Shown here piece after piece: positions 22,861 to 34,024 of a DNA stretch of 64,000 nt. Positions within the stretch are counted from its first letter, which is position 1, and every line of letters begins with the position of its first letter. Below the pieces are notes generated by a model. The model was not told where the DNA came from. It saw only the letters and a list, made by a program, of their open reading frames with translations, and searched no databases. Position numbers and translations under genes: made by a program. Source of the DNA: Perilla frutescens (lineage: Eukaryota; Streptophyta; Magnoliopsida; Lamiales; Lamiaceae); contig BRKX01000011.1 in NCBI GenBank assembly GCA_026008535.1, positions 21,522,001 through 21,586,000 of the forward strand, in the 5' to 3' direction.

Positions 22861-22960
22861 GTAGTCAAATTCAAGATAGCAAATGTTTTTTTAGCCAAGA
22901 TTGATAGGTCATGCTTTTCTATTCAAAAAGTGGTGTAAAAGTCCTATATGCCCTTTTTGT
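22861..22960 (+). repeat. Left terminal inverted repeat of the MULE
   Basis: It aligns to the reverse complement of about 30680-30777. Shared words are AAATG-poly(T)-TTAGCCAA and TCATGCTTTT-TATTCAAA. Identity is imperfect, roughly two-thirds to three-quarters by eye. Confidence 0.65.
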
Positions 22961-23469
22961 CTCATTTGAACAATTTCCATTTCTTTTCTCATTAATTAAA
23001 AGATGCATATGTGGCAATTTAAAAAAAAATCAAAAATCTGATAATTAAATTTGGTAGGTGCATTGTTGTTGAATGCATTTAATTCCAAGAAAGAAGAAAA
23101 CATATTGAACCAAATACTCACGATTTTGTCAAACAAAACTCACGCCCATTTTTTTACAAAATATTATTGGAGAAACAACAACACATATCTAAGAAATTTG
23201 AGATTAGTTTTTTAATTTTTATAACCGTCAAGTTGTTCGAATTAGTCGGGTATAATGTCCTTTTAAAATTTTAAGTAATTTATCCGTAATTTATGTTAAT
23301 TTCATAATAGATTTGTTTAATAGTTATTCAAGTTATAAGATGTTTGTTTTTGTAATTTTTAATGATCCTATATGCATAAATTGTTGTAGATTAGGATATT
23401 TTATGGTAGATTATCTTGAAGTTAAAGATTTTGATGTTTTGAAAAGATTAGTAGCATCATTTTTTTTCG

Positions 23470-23815
23470 ACTATACAGTGTTCTCGTGAGTATTATTGTC
23501 ACAGTTCAGAGATTTCGTGACAATATAATCACGAAATTTATGAACTGTGACAATAATACTCACGAGAAGAACACATCTCGTGGCAAAAAATTTATTGTCA
23601 CGAAATGAATAGATTTCGTGACAATAATTCTCACGAAATCTATTCATTTCGTGACAATAATTTTTAAATATTTTTTTTCAAATGTCTTCATTTCGTGACA
23701 ATATTGTAACGAGATCATAGAATTCGTGACAATATTGTCACGAGATCACATGAACCGTGACTATTTTGTCACGAATTCTATGCTTCCGTGATAATATTGT
23801 CACGATATTTTTTTT
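23470..23815. repeat. Palindrome cluster 1, upstream of mudrA
   Basis: About ten half- or full-sites of the motif CGTGACAATA..T(T/C)TCACGA lie in 345 bp directly before the transposase ATG. A perfect 20 bp palindrome, TCGTGACAATATTGTCACGA, is at 23724-23743. Longer inverted pairs such as TTTCGTGACAATAATTCTCA / TGTCACGAAATGAATAGATT make extended hairpins. Confidence 0.9.
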
Positions 23816-23855
23816 AAAAAAATTACCTTAATTACTGTTTATTGTTGATTTGCAG

Positions 23856-26411
23856 ATGGCTTGGCAACGTATTGTTGTCCGACATAGCGGTAGATGGGAG
23901 AGATCTAAGTATGTAGATGGTGAAGATCAGCTGGTGCACCTCCCATTTGACAATTTATCTCGTTATAAATTGGTTGAAGAAATTCACGATTTTATGGAGA
24001 CATCTCCAACAAGTGTTAGTTATACACTGAGTTATTTGACGAGGTCATTGACAGGGAGGACACTAAAAGGACTTTTGAAGACGGATGTTGATTTAGTACA
24101 TTTAGTCCAGGAGCAAGATGAGCCGGTTGTGTACGTTACTGAGAAATCAATTCTGCAAACTCCAAGTGGAATGCCGTCAAATGATGCTAATGATGAGCCA
24201 ATTGGAGATGATAGTGTTGATGATCTATCTTGGGATGATAATGACGATGATGATGACAAGAATTATGAGAGTGAAGTTCGGCGTAAGCAAATTGCTGAAT
24301 TTTGTGAATGGATTCGCGAGCCAGGGCGTCTCGATGAGTTTGTCAATATTCTACAGCATGGTGGACCTTACAAATTCTCATCTGAGGATGTTGCTCCTGA
24401 TGTTGAAGCTCCGAATGTAGAGTTTTCTCCCTTGGGACATTGGTCTATTCATGTGGCCCATGTTGACGATGCACTAGCAGTGGTACATAACGATCCATCC
24501 CCGACAGATATTGATGCGATAGCCGTGGGAAAGACTTTCTTGGAGAAGAAATATTTGGTAATTGCTGTTGGAAAGTGGCATATGCAGCGTCAAGTGGAAT
24601 ATTCGGTCTCCTGATCCAGCAAAAGTCGACTAACAGTTATTTGCAAACAAAACAAGACCTGCCCGTTTAAATTAGTGGCATGTTCTAAGGGTGGCTTGTG
24701 GATGGTGACTAAATTAGAGGATAATCATACATGTCGGTTGGACCTGACATGTAATGCGCCACGGAAGTTATCCTCTCGAGTAATTGCTGATTTTTTTAAG
24801 AAGAGAATCCTAGATGAGGGTTCTATCCTGAAGCCGAGAGCAATGATAGCTGAGATATTGAGGGAGTATGGCATTGAGGTTGAGTACAGTGTTGCATTGC
24901 GGGCTAGGAATCTCGCAATAGAGATGGTTTACGGTTCTCAAAATCAGTCTTTCGCGGTATTGCCTGCATATTTGGAGATGTTGAAGAGGTCCAATCCTGA
25001 TACGGTTTATGATTTGGAGACTAATGGTGATGATCATTTCATGTACACATTTGTTGCTCTAAGAGTTTGTAGAGCGGCATTCAAAGTGTGTATGCGTCCA
25101 GTTATCGCCATTGACGACACTCATTTGAAGGGGAAGACCAAGGGTATTCTTTTCGTCGCTGTGACGAAAGACGGTAATGAGCAGTGTTTCCCTCTTGCCA
25201 TTGGTGTGGGTCCTATTGAGAATGATGCAGCCTGGACATGGTTCATGGAGCGGTTTAAGAGGGCCTTTGGAGATCGTGATGATTTGGTGATAGTCTCGGA
25301 CCAACATGTGAGCATCAAGAATGCTGTTAAGGCAGTGTATCCTACAATGGTCCACGGATTGTGCTATTACCACATCGCGAAGAATCTAATTCGAGCAGGT
25401 CGTCATGTGATTTCGATGTTTAAAAGTGCTGCATTTGCATATAGAGAGGAAAAGTTTCTGAAATATCTATCGATGATCTCCTTAAGACGAGTCGAAGTTT
25501 ACAATACATTGCTAAGTATAGAGGTACATCATTGGGCACGGTCACAATGCCCTTCACGTCGTTACAGCTTCATGACATCAAATGCAGCTGAATGATTCAA
25601 TGCTCGTTTATTGTGGGCTAGAAGATTGCCCATATGTTCTCTCATTGAGGTTGTCAGGGATGTGATAGAGAAGTGGTTCGATGAGAGACGTGCGAAGACA
25701 GTGTCGAGAGATCACATACTTACAGAATTTGCTTACACAAAATTGAGCTATCAGGTGTAGATGAGCCTTCAGTATGTTGTTCGAGGTCATAATGCATATT
25801 TGTACAAGGTACAAAAGAACGATAAGAGCTTCCTAGTTGACCGTCAAAGGAAAACATGTGAATGTGGTGCATTTCAGCTCGATCAAATCCTTTGTTCTCA
25901 TGCAGCGGCTGTTATTAGGTACCGTACTTTTATAAACATGTCTTTTATAAACTTCAGCTATTATGTTTTATTAGTAACACATTAGAACTATTGTAACAAG
26001 AGTGCAGGACATGACATATATGATTATGTGGACTTGTATTTCAAGTAAGATACACTTTGTCTTGCATACCATGATCGTGTACGTTCAGTGCCGAGTCAGG
26101 ATGAATGGACAGTCTCAAATTCATTCAAAGTTTGCCCTCCCAAATTAGTTCCCTAGGCAGGTCGGCCTAAGGAGGGAAGATATCGTTCAACAGGTGATGG
26201 CTCAAGTACAAGAAGTAGAAGACAAGAAATATGCTCGAGGTGTGGAGACACTGGCCATAATAGGAAGAAATGTACAGCCCCACAACAGATTGAGCATGGA
26301 GAATGGGATGCACCTGGTGAAGGGCAACGTCGACCTAAGAGATGTAGTATTTGTCGTCAACTAGGACACATCAAGGGCAAGTGTCCGAATAGAGTTCAAC
26401 CTCAAATTTGA
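23856..26411 (+). pseudogene. mudrA: mudrA-type MULE transposase, nonsense-disabled
   Basis: The ATG at 23856 follows a TTTGCAG, possibly a 5' UTR splice acceptor. In order the reading frame shows an N-terminal MAWQRIVVRHSGRW region, an Asp-rich acidic stretch (near residues 125-140), the MuDR DNA-binding segment (AVGKTFLEKKYLVIAVGKWHM), and the MULE catalytic core with DDTHLKGKTKGIL (first Asp), VIVSDQH (second Asp) and HGLCYYHIAKNL. Then come a SWIM zinc finger CECGAFQLDQILCSH (exon end about 25918) and, after a probable intron 25919-26002, two zinc knuckles CSRCGDTGHNRKKC and CSICRQLGHIKGKC before TGA at 26409. In-frame stops at 24612 (TGA), 25593 (TGA), 25758 (TAG), 26046 (TAA) and 26154 (TAG) disable it. 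At least four fit C-to-T changes. No frameshift is needed to read it. Confidence 0.93.
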
Positions 26412-26781
26412 TCGTGTTACGATTGAACGGGTTAATATGACTACTCATGTAGTAAAGACTGATGTTGAGATATGAACGGGTTAATATCACTATTTATGTA
26501 GAGACTGATGTTGTGAGATGATTGATATTGAGATATGATTGTTACAGGGTTAATTACAAATTAAAATATAATTTTGCATTTTTTCTGGAGGATCTCGCGA
26601 CAATAATTTTCACGAGATCTTCTACTCGTGACAATTATTGTCATGAGATCCTCTACTCGTGACAATAATTCTCACGAGATCTTCTAAATCAACATTAACA
26701 TTAATCAAGTCCAAGTACTAAATCAACATCAGCATTAAATCAAGTCGAAGTACTAAAACACCACATAAGTCAATGTCCTAC
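26412..26781. other. Spacer between convergent MULE genes, with palindrome cluster 2
   Basis: 26588-26690 holds three to four copies of the CTCGTGACAAT / ATTCTCACGAGATC motif. The rest contains short direct repeats (AAATCAACATTA / TCAAGTC..AAGTACTAAA). Confidence 0.8.
26588..26690. repeat. Palindrome cluster 2
   Basis: The same motif as upstream of mudrA, here as GATCTCGCGACAATAATTTTCACGAGATC-like units separated by TTCTACT or CCTCTACT. It lies between the 3' ends of the two genes. Confidence 0.9.
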
Positions 26782-29664
26782 TCATGCTACCCTCTTACAA
26801 TTACTGAATATTCTAATAGCTAAAAGCTTCCTATACTTGTCCAAGTCAGCTGGAGTAGGATCCATGCTGAATGTCTTCGATGAAATCAATCGATCGGCTT
26901 GAATGGCAGCAAAACCCCACAACTCACACCATCTATCTGCCTGAACTGATACATGAGTGGGGTTCTGTAGAACTCCATTGGTCTGCAGATCTCAGTACGC
27001 CTGGCTCTCTCCCAATATCTGCAATGCTGCAGTAGTCCTGGAATCAAATGCATCAATGGCCAGAGCTGGTGCTCACGCATCGAATACGTGGGCTCATCCG
27101 TCGGATCCATCATGTTGTGCAACAATGAATCGTACAACTCAACTCGCCTGCAGTCTAGACGAATCCGAACGGTCACGAAATGTCCATCAACATGGCAAAC
27201 GGTGATGATCTGCAAACACAAAATATACAAAACAGTCATAAAAAAACATGTATCGTAATTGGAATTTAACGATGTTCACTTACATTCTTCGCCTACCATC
27301 AAGGACCCGTCAATAACTGCTCCCCTCTGACGATCTGGACCAGCTCATCATCCCAACCCCACCATGCGTATTCATAATGGGGGAATGTCTGCGTGAATTC
27401 GACATCTTCTGGATGAATGAGCTGATACTCATGCACCAACTTATACTGTAACAAACAAATATTAACGTAATTATAAAATCAATTGACTTGTTAGATCAAA
27501 ATAACCATTGAAAACTTACGAAGAATGATGTATGCAAGATGACTGTGCTCCGTGAATTCACCCCTGACTTCAATCCACGACCCTCGGCCAGCCTGATTTG
27601 AAGGCAATACAAGATCAGATCCATAGATTGTATGGACATGTCTCTGTTGTTGTCGAGTAATTCATCAAAGAAGGCCTAATCTAGATCCAGCTCGACCAAA
27701 TTCACTCTTAAGAGCGCGTCTGGCCCGCAATATCGAAAATCAACAAATTCCTTCATCGAGCTTGACACACCAGCTGAGCTCGGCCTAGCCGAGCTAGGCC
27801 TAGCTGAGCTAGGCCTAACTGGATTGGAATGTGATCCAACATCCCAATCGTCACCTGTGGGCCCTACAACCTCAACACGTACATCCTCAAGATGTGGGCC
27901 CTCAACCTGTACTGAAATTAGTTAGTATATTTAAAAATATATATCAGACAAAATCATACAAAACACTACTTACATCGTAATCATGTACCATACGAGGTGC
28001 CGATCGCTGAGGACTCTCTTCCCGTGCACGTTCTTGATATCTACCCTGAGAGCAACTCCTACTACGAGACCGAGATCGGGACCGGGACCGGGATCTGGGG
28101 ACAAACTTCTTGAACATGTCCTTAACGAAATCCCTCAGTCTATGAAACATGTCATCGTACTCCTGCCTGTGTGCCCTCTCACGCTCAGCCTCGTACTCTC
28201 TACGTGCCCTCTCACGCTCCTCATCACGCTCCTGCATAATACGGAGCATCTCCTCACCTGTTTGACGCGCCACTTCTCGCATCTGCCCAACATGCTTGCA
28301 ACACTGGTGATCCTCATTAGTGCTAGATGTGGGAGTGGCCAGTCTAGGATGCTTCTCTGTATGGCGACTCCGTCATCTCCTAGATGACTCAACTGTACCC
28401 GTATCTGCACACGTGCGAGGAATGCAACTCCCAGATCGCCTGGAGTGAGAGGAAGCTCTGGGAGGAGAGGGTGCTCTGGGGGGGAGAGGGAGCTCTATGC
28501 TGATGCGCTCTAGCCAGCTCTCAGTAAGTGCGCTTCATCCTCTTATTGCGCTACGCCTCATACATCACGCCCATACAATCACCGAGCAAGACACTTCTGT
28601 AATATGGAGTGACCATCTCATGCTCACTCGGCTATAAATATATGAAGCATAATTGCTGCAAATGGTAAAGAACTGATTAGAAACACTTTAAGAGATTAAG
28701 AAAACACACATTATTTAAAATAAATGCTTACCTCATCAGAAAACAATGTGCCCAGATGCGCAGTCTTCGTCTTAAAGGCCCACTTCAAACACCTGGGCAA
28801 TGCGTCTGGTGCTGGAACCTGTGCACAATGTGCACCGAGTCTCGGTAAGGCCTCATATGCCCACACTTGTCGAATAAGACATTGATCAAATTATATTCAA
28901 TAAAATAAGATTACAGTCATAATCGTGACAAAATTGAGATTCATACCAGTAGAGCCCACACCGGTCCATAGAAATGATAAGACAATATGACTTTTTCCTC
29001 CGTCTTCTTGAATTTTCTCCTTAGTAGACGGTACCAAACTCATATAATGCGTCAAGAGACTGAATGCATAAGCTCCCTATGGAAATGAGTTCCATCGATC
29101 CCGATCCTCGGCTAAGACCCATACCCAGTCATCTATCATCTGTGTCTGATCATATCCAAAGATCATGGTGTGCAGGAACAGGACATTGGCGACCATGACG
29201 TAATCCATGAGGTCATCTCCTAGTGAATAGGTCCTAAACCTCTCAAGTAGGTCCTTCACTCTTAGAGGTGTCTTGTTCAACTCACGGGAATAAAAAGATC
29301 TCCTAGAAATCTGATGTGATGCAGACGGATCAAAATCAGATCCTCCGAACTGCAGTCCAGTCACCAGAGCAAACTCACTCGGAGAAAATCTAATATTGGT
29401 TTCTCCAACCCGAAACCAAATATCGTGCTCATCTGCACCATCAATAATCACCTCTCTACTCAACAATGCGTGTAAAGCATTGTTACAACTGTTTCCCCCC
29501 ACGAAATCTATCAGATGCCCAAAACACGACTCTCTCCTAAACTGCTCGAATAGTTCGGGCCCACAACTAATCACGTGTAATACTTCCCTAATTACACTCA
29601 TATTATCCTTCCAGTATAAATTGATCCCGCATGTGTAAAGCCTCTCTTCTCCACACCCAATCAC
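26782..29664 (-). pseudogene. DUF1985 / Ulp1-like (C48) cysteine protease gene of the MULE, disabled
   Basis: Read on the minus strand. The N-terminal block 29664-29077 has the DUF1985 pattern (CFGHLIDF, RFSPSEFALVTGLQFG, LMDYVMVANVLFLHTMIFG). It ends at WNSFP followed by a TAG where TGG is expected. Further exon-like blocks follow (WAYEALPRLGAHCAQ and KWAFKTKTAHLGTLFSDE near 28860-28735; VTPYYRSVLLGD near 28610-28580). Next are an Arg/Glu-rich coiled-coil stretch with an Arg-Ser dipeptide run (28282-27950) and a Pro-Ser-Ser-Ala-Arg repeat (about 27825-27770). The C-terminal Ulp1 domain at 27205-26886 has GHFVTVRIRL (His), VELYDS (Asp) and QIDGVSCGV (Gln, Cys). Just after the Cys a one-base loss in a T run shifts the frame; the shifted frame then runs to a TGA at 26784-26782. 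Such proteases are SUMO-protease relatives acquired by KI-MULEs. The 5' end is uncertain and may be preceded by an intron. Confidence 0.85.
27768..27830. repeat. Short tandem GAGCTAGGCCTAG repeat in the protease gene
   Basis: Three copies of a partly palindromic AGGCCTAGC(T/C)GAGCT unit, which translate on the minus strand as RPSSA repeats. Confidence 0.8.
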
Positions 29665-29849
29665 ACTATTTTTTAAATAATATACAAAAAATTAGCAAAA
29701 AATAATGCAAAAATAAAACAAATATAATTAAATTAAAACTAATTGGACATGCTATAGATTCCTACATGCTGAGAATTTACCAATGATTGAGAAGAAGAAT
29801 TAATTATGAAATAAAAAACCTAAGCACAAAAAATTATAAAAAAATTATA

Positions 29850-30060
29850 TTTCGTGACAATACATTGCCACGAGATTAGTTTTCGTGACAATATATTGTC
29901 ACGAGATTTGTTCTCGTGAGAATATATTTACATGAGAATAGTTTTCGTGACAATAGAGAGAATTCGTGAGAATAATTGTCACGAGAAGAGATCTCGTGTG
30001 TATATATTGTCACAAGATCGGTTTTGTGAGTAAATATTCTCACGATATCACCAAATTTTC
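29850..30060. repeat. Palindrome cluster 3, upstream of the protease gene
   Basis: About eight copies of the CGTGACAAT..ATTGTCACGAGAT motif, including a perfect 22 bp palindrome at 29883-29904 (TCGTGACAATATATTGTCAC then GA). Looser TTCGTGAG and CTCGTGAGAA half-sites continue at 30340-30600. It lies on the promoter side of the minus-strand gene, mirroring cluster 1. Confidence 0.9.
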
Positions 30061-30679
30061 CAGAATTCATAGGGCAAAAATACGATTCAAAATCCATAAA
30101 ATTCAACATATTTCAGAAACTTTCCAACATTCAAACATATTCTCATAATGAATAGCCTAAAATTCGTACATATTCTCATAATGAATACCCTAAATTGGGG
30201 AAAAAAAAACGCATCCAATTCCACATATCCAAATTGATGAAAATTCGACATGAAATCGTTCGTGTTCGAGTTTAGAAGCCTAACCTGTTGAAATTTGACA
30301 GCCCAAGGCTCCAAATTTTTCATGCCATCGACGACAGTCCCGTGAGTGTTCGCGAGAATTAATCAATCTGTTTTCATGAGTTTTCACCATCGAATTCGTG
30401 TGTATGTTGAGCAGAGTTCGTGAGGATTTTAATATGAATTCGTGTGTATGTTTGGTCTGTTTTCGTGAGAATTTTGAGAGGTTTAATCGATTTTTTTTGT
30501 CTTCTATTTGCTGGCACGGTGGAATCTATTTTTTTGTCTTCTATCTGCTGGCTCGTGAGAAAAAAATTAACCCGCCTTTGTTGTTGCTCGTGAGAAAACG
30601 ACCATAATTTTTGGCTTTTCAGATCTAGACAAATTTGAAATAAAGGAGTTAAAGGTTCTTGTTTGACTGGACCCACATT

Positions 30680-30777
30680 TAGTAAGGGTATTTTAGACAT
30701 TGTAAAAAACTTTGAATAAAAAAGCATGAGTTAAAAAGGTTGGCTAAAAAAGCATTTCTTATTTGGATTTTGAATAC
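30680..30777 (-). repeat. Right terminal inverted repeat of the MULE
   Basis: Partner of the left repeat. In + orientation it reads ..TTTGAATAAAAAAGCATGA.. and ..TTGGCTAAAAAAGCATTT.. before ..TTTTGAATAC. Confidence 0.65.
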
Positions 30778-31880
30778 TTGGGTCCATTAACACTTATATA
30801 TATTTATATATATATGTATTATACATTAATTTCAAATATAAATATTTTATATAATTATTTGATTTTTTTTTAAAATACACCAAAATTCATAATTTTTTTT
30901 ATCTATAAATAGAGCCTCATATTAATATGTTTTTATAAATTGAGCACTAGTTAAATATGTAATTTAAAATTTTAAATGTTTTCATTGTTGTCTATTTATT
31001 TTATTTTGTTTTAACTCTTGTAATTTTTATTTTGTTGTCAAGTAAATTATGAATTTATAATTGTATAAGTTTTTTTGTAATTATGAATTCCAAAAATATA
31101 TCTAATAAATTAATTAAGTTTTTTTTAATTATGAATTAAAAAAATTCTAATAAATTAATTAATATTTTTTTAAATACAAGAGAAAAATATTATTTTAATA
31201 ACATGTTCTTATTAAAAAATAAATAAAATGATAAATATTTTATGTATGTTGGAAGAAAAAGAAAAAAATAATATTTTATTTGAAGGTTGGGTTGGATGAA
31301 GGTCAATGATGAGAGTATAAATTATATAAAGTTGGAGGTTGTGAATGTGGATGAGAGAGAAATTAATATTTTATTTGAAGATTGGGTTTAATAATGTCAC
31401 TGATGTCGGTAGCCTAAGTAGCCTTTGAATTCCACCAATTAAGTCAGCCATGAAAAAAAAAATGTACTGTAACAACATATATTAACGGAGAGAATAGGTA
31501 GAAATGATACAGTAAGTCTATGCGGCCACATTGTGGCCTGGCCACATGAGGGTGTATTAGTAATTATCATATATATTGCTTTATTAAATAATAATAGTCA
31601 TTAGTGTTGTATTGTATTTTACTTTATTACCCTTTCCCTCTTAATCTAGTGAGAGAAGGAAAACAAGAGATTCAAATTTCAAAATTTGAATCTCTCTCTC
31701 TCTAAACATTAAAAATTATTTTGTTATTTCCAATAAAATTAGGGTTAAGTATTCATTATTCTCTTTCATCTTCATTCTTCATCAAAATATCTCTCCATTT
31801 TCGATCTTCAAATAGGGTTAGTATTCTATATTATCATTCATCTTCAATCTTAACTATTTCCATTTTGTTAACATATACCG
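30778..31880. other. AT-rich intergenic DNA
   Basis: No gene is seen. There is a perfect inverted repeat GAGATTCAAATTT / AAATTTGAATCTC at 31668-31696 and a CT-rich leader-like stretch (31690-31880) in front of the next gene. Confidence 0.6.
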
Positions 31881-31887
31881 ATCCTCA

Positions 31888-32271
31888 ATGCAAATCAAAC
31901 ATAGCGATAGGCAGAAATTTTATGTTGTCTTCGAAGGCATCCGAACGGGAGTATATTCAGATTGGATAGATTGTGCTCCATATGTACTCGGTGTTAGGGG
32001 AAGCTTGTACAAGTCATTTCCAACTGAAGATCAAGCGGTTGAGGCCTATAAAAAATATATGATTTCGAAAGGCCAAGAATATGATAGTGGATGGAGTGGT
32101 GACGTCGATTCATATTCCGAGTCGAGCAATGATGAAATTAGTTCAAGATATCCAAAAATGAAGAAGTGCAGAAGCGTTGAAGAGAAGAAGATAACATCGA
32201 GATTGAATTTTTTTATTTTGGGCTTCGTAGTTGGAATTTGTTGTTCGTTTTGTATTGCTAATTTAACTTGA
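31888..32271 (+). CDS. RNase H1 N-terminal (viroplasmin-like) domain protein, tail-anchored
   Basis: A single-exon frame of 127 codons, intact. Residues about 10-55 (KFYVVFEGIRTGVYSDW.., GVRGSLYKSFPTEDQAVEAY) match the RNase H1 N-terminal hybrid-binding domain, also found in caulimovirus translational transactivators. No RNase H catalytic domain follows. A Ser/Asp/Glu-rich linker (about 65-85) and a Lys/Arg-rich patch (about 88-105) lead to a single hydrophobic segment FFILGFVVGICCSFCIANL at the very C-terminus, as in a tail-anchored membrane protein. The start is the first ATG, 18 codons upstream of the domain's core tryptophan-containing loop. In RNase H1 the domain binds RNA/DNA hybrids or dsRNA. 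Function without the nuclease domain is unknown, and the membrane anchor is an inference from hydrophobicity. Confidence 0.75.
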   Translation: MQIKHSDRQKFYVVFEGIRTGVYSDWIDCAPYVLGVRGSLYKSFPTEDQAVEAYKKYMISKGQEYDSGWSGDVDSYSESSNDEISSRYPKMKKCRSVEEKKITSRLNFFILGFVVGICCSFCIANLT

Positions 32272-32479
32272 ATTAGTTCGGATATCTTTGTGCAATAATT
32301 TATATTTCAAGTTTTATTTTATTTTATTTGTATGAATGAAGTTTTGTATTATGCGTTGATTATGCCTCTAGAATTTACTGTTTTTGTATTAATGCTCAAT
32401 TATTTATCGATTTCAATATGTTCATACATAATATAATCTATCTCTACATTAATAATAGTTGATATTCGAATATATATAT

Positions 32480-32970
32480 TCATGTATCACTTACTTTAGG
32501 ATGAGATATGATAAACACAAATATTCTTGTTATTCATATTCAACATTCGATTGTAATCTAATCTCCTTAGTTAAATTATCCTATTATATCTAGGTTTAAC
32601 CTTATATAATATGTGTTATTTAATATATGATATACTTTCAAATATCACTTTATATATAGGTTTTACCTTATAATATATGTTATACTTTCAAATTAAAATA
32701 TATTCGAGTATATTCGATCAAATTAAAGTATATATTACACATCTCATCCTAAAATTAGTGATAGATATATAGATTAATTCGTGGCTACTACTCGAATATA
32801 TTTTTTCAAAAAAAAAATAACATATATATATATATTAAACCTCTATCACTCTTACTTTAAGATGGGATCGATATGTGATAAGCACAAATGTTCTTATTAT
32901 TCATATTTACCTACTGTTTTAGTCTCCTTAGTTAATTAAATTATCCTATTATATCTAGGTTTTACCAATT
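32480..32970 (+). repeat. Diverged direct repeat (two ~120 bp copies, ~366 bp apart)
   Basis: The copy near 32485-32605 (CACTTACTTTAGGATGAGA.. to ATTATCCTATTATATCTAGG) recurs near 32848-32965 with substitutions. It is AT-rich and non-coding. The region 32272-33550 holds no supported gene. Confidence 0.7.
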
Positions 32971-33554
32971 ATTTTATTTTATCTATTTTATATGTGATTA
33001 TGACTTGTAAAATAGCTACACGTCTGTGTTGTTACTCAAATTTAATAAAGATTAAAAGAAGCTTTCTTGTCTATAATATATGAAATTATAAACCATATAT
33101 TAAAACACGGACCATAAAATTTATGAACTTATTAGAGTATACTTCATGATGTATCAATATTTAAGTTAATTTAGGATGAGATATGGAATTATGAACTATT
33201 AAATTAAAAAAAATACATCACTTTATAACATAGTATTATATTCGAATACTCAAATTCACGATGTATTATTACTCGAAATTTTTGAAGCATTTAGGGTTTT
33301 ACGGTGTAGTTCTAAATGTGCTCGATGATTTCAGTTTATTTTAACAATAAATTTAGCCGCCTCATGCTTGGAAAGTATATATAACATGATATTCGCGTAA
33401 AGAAAAATATAAGAGATCAACATAATAGAAAACCAAATGCATAGATTAATAGATAGTTCTTTGAAGAAAGAAAATACATCAAAAGAAAATTAAAAAGCCC
33501 CGTTCGATAATGGTTGGGTCATAGAAAACCCACAAAAAAAGCAAGAAAGCAACG

Positions 33555-34024
33555 TTAAACGTTGCTTGTGCTGGAATCGGGAATGACAATGACGGGAACT
33601 TGGCTTGAAGTGCCCTCTTCTTTTCCACGCTTCTCCATCGTCAGAAAGCTATCGTATAGCTTGGTGAGAGGGTAGTTCTCAAGAAGCAACTCCCTCATAA
33701 TGTCATCATCAGCAAATGATGTCATACGATCAAAGAGCTCCTTAATCTCTACCTTCAGGTTATTGTGATCCTCTCTTAGAGTTTTATAGAGAAATTCCAG
33801 GCTCCGTGGGGAGGGAGTCACAATCCATTCGGAGACGCTCTTGGTAGGGGTTGCCTTCTTGCCGTTCTTGGTAGGGGTGACCTTCTTGCCGTTCTTGGTA
33901 GGGGTGACAGTGACCTTCTTGGTAGGGATTTCCTTCTTGGTAGGGTTTGTGGCCTTAGTTGGGCTATCACTCTCGGTTGGGGCGGGAGGGGAAAATTTTT
34001 TGTAGGGTGTATTTTTTTTTCCAT
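33555..34024 (-). pseudogene. Lysine-rich PTK-repeat protein with a homopolymer frameshift
   Basis: On the minus strand an ATG (34024) is followed by a run of nine A. One more A would join it to a long frame ending at 33555. Without it the ATG frame gives a Pro/Arg-rich shadow. The long frame has four to six Pro-Thr-Lys-Lys/Asn-Gly-Lys repeats (for example TPTKNGKKVTPTKNGKK), then a charged, probably helical C-terminal domain (SLEFLYKTLREDHNNLKVEI, KELFDRMTSFADDDIMRELL) and a Ser/Thr tail ending DSSTSNV. I do not recognise the family. The basic repeats resemble DNA-binding linker-type tails. A TATA box lies about 95 bp upstream. The frameshift may be real or a homopolymer base-calling error, in which case the gene is intact at about 157 aa. 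Confidence 0.65.

Larger units (their letters stand above)
22861..30777 (+). mobile_element. KI-MULE-like Mutator element (decayed), ~7.9 kb
   Basis: Left and right ends form imperfect inverted repeats of about 80-100 bp: the left AAATGTTTTTTTAGCCAA.. and CATGCTTTTCTATTCAAA.. match the right end read in reverse complement. The element carries a mudrA-type transposase pseudogene on + and a DUF1985/Ulp1-type peptidase pseudogene on -, converging near 26.4-26.8 kb. This is the gene content of the Kaonashi (KI) MULEs of plants. Three clusters of a CGTGACAAT palindrome lie in its non-coding parts. I could not find the expected 9 bp target-site duplication, so the exact ends are uncertain by a few tens of bases. 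Confidence 0.8.

Noticed and set aside
23470..23815. CRISPR-like array
   Set aside because: The repeats are short palindromes at irregular spacing without unique uniform spacers, in a plant transposon.
27983..28387. 134 aa + strand frame
   Set aside because: Shadow of the Arg/Glu-rich and RS-rich part of the minus-strand protease pseudogene.
22858..30786. A 9 bp target-site duplication for the MULE
   Set aside because: The bases outside the inferred ends (..AAAATTAAA and TTGGGTCCA..) do not match. The duplication may have decayed, or the ends may be misplaced.
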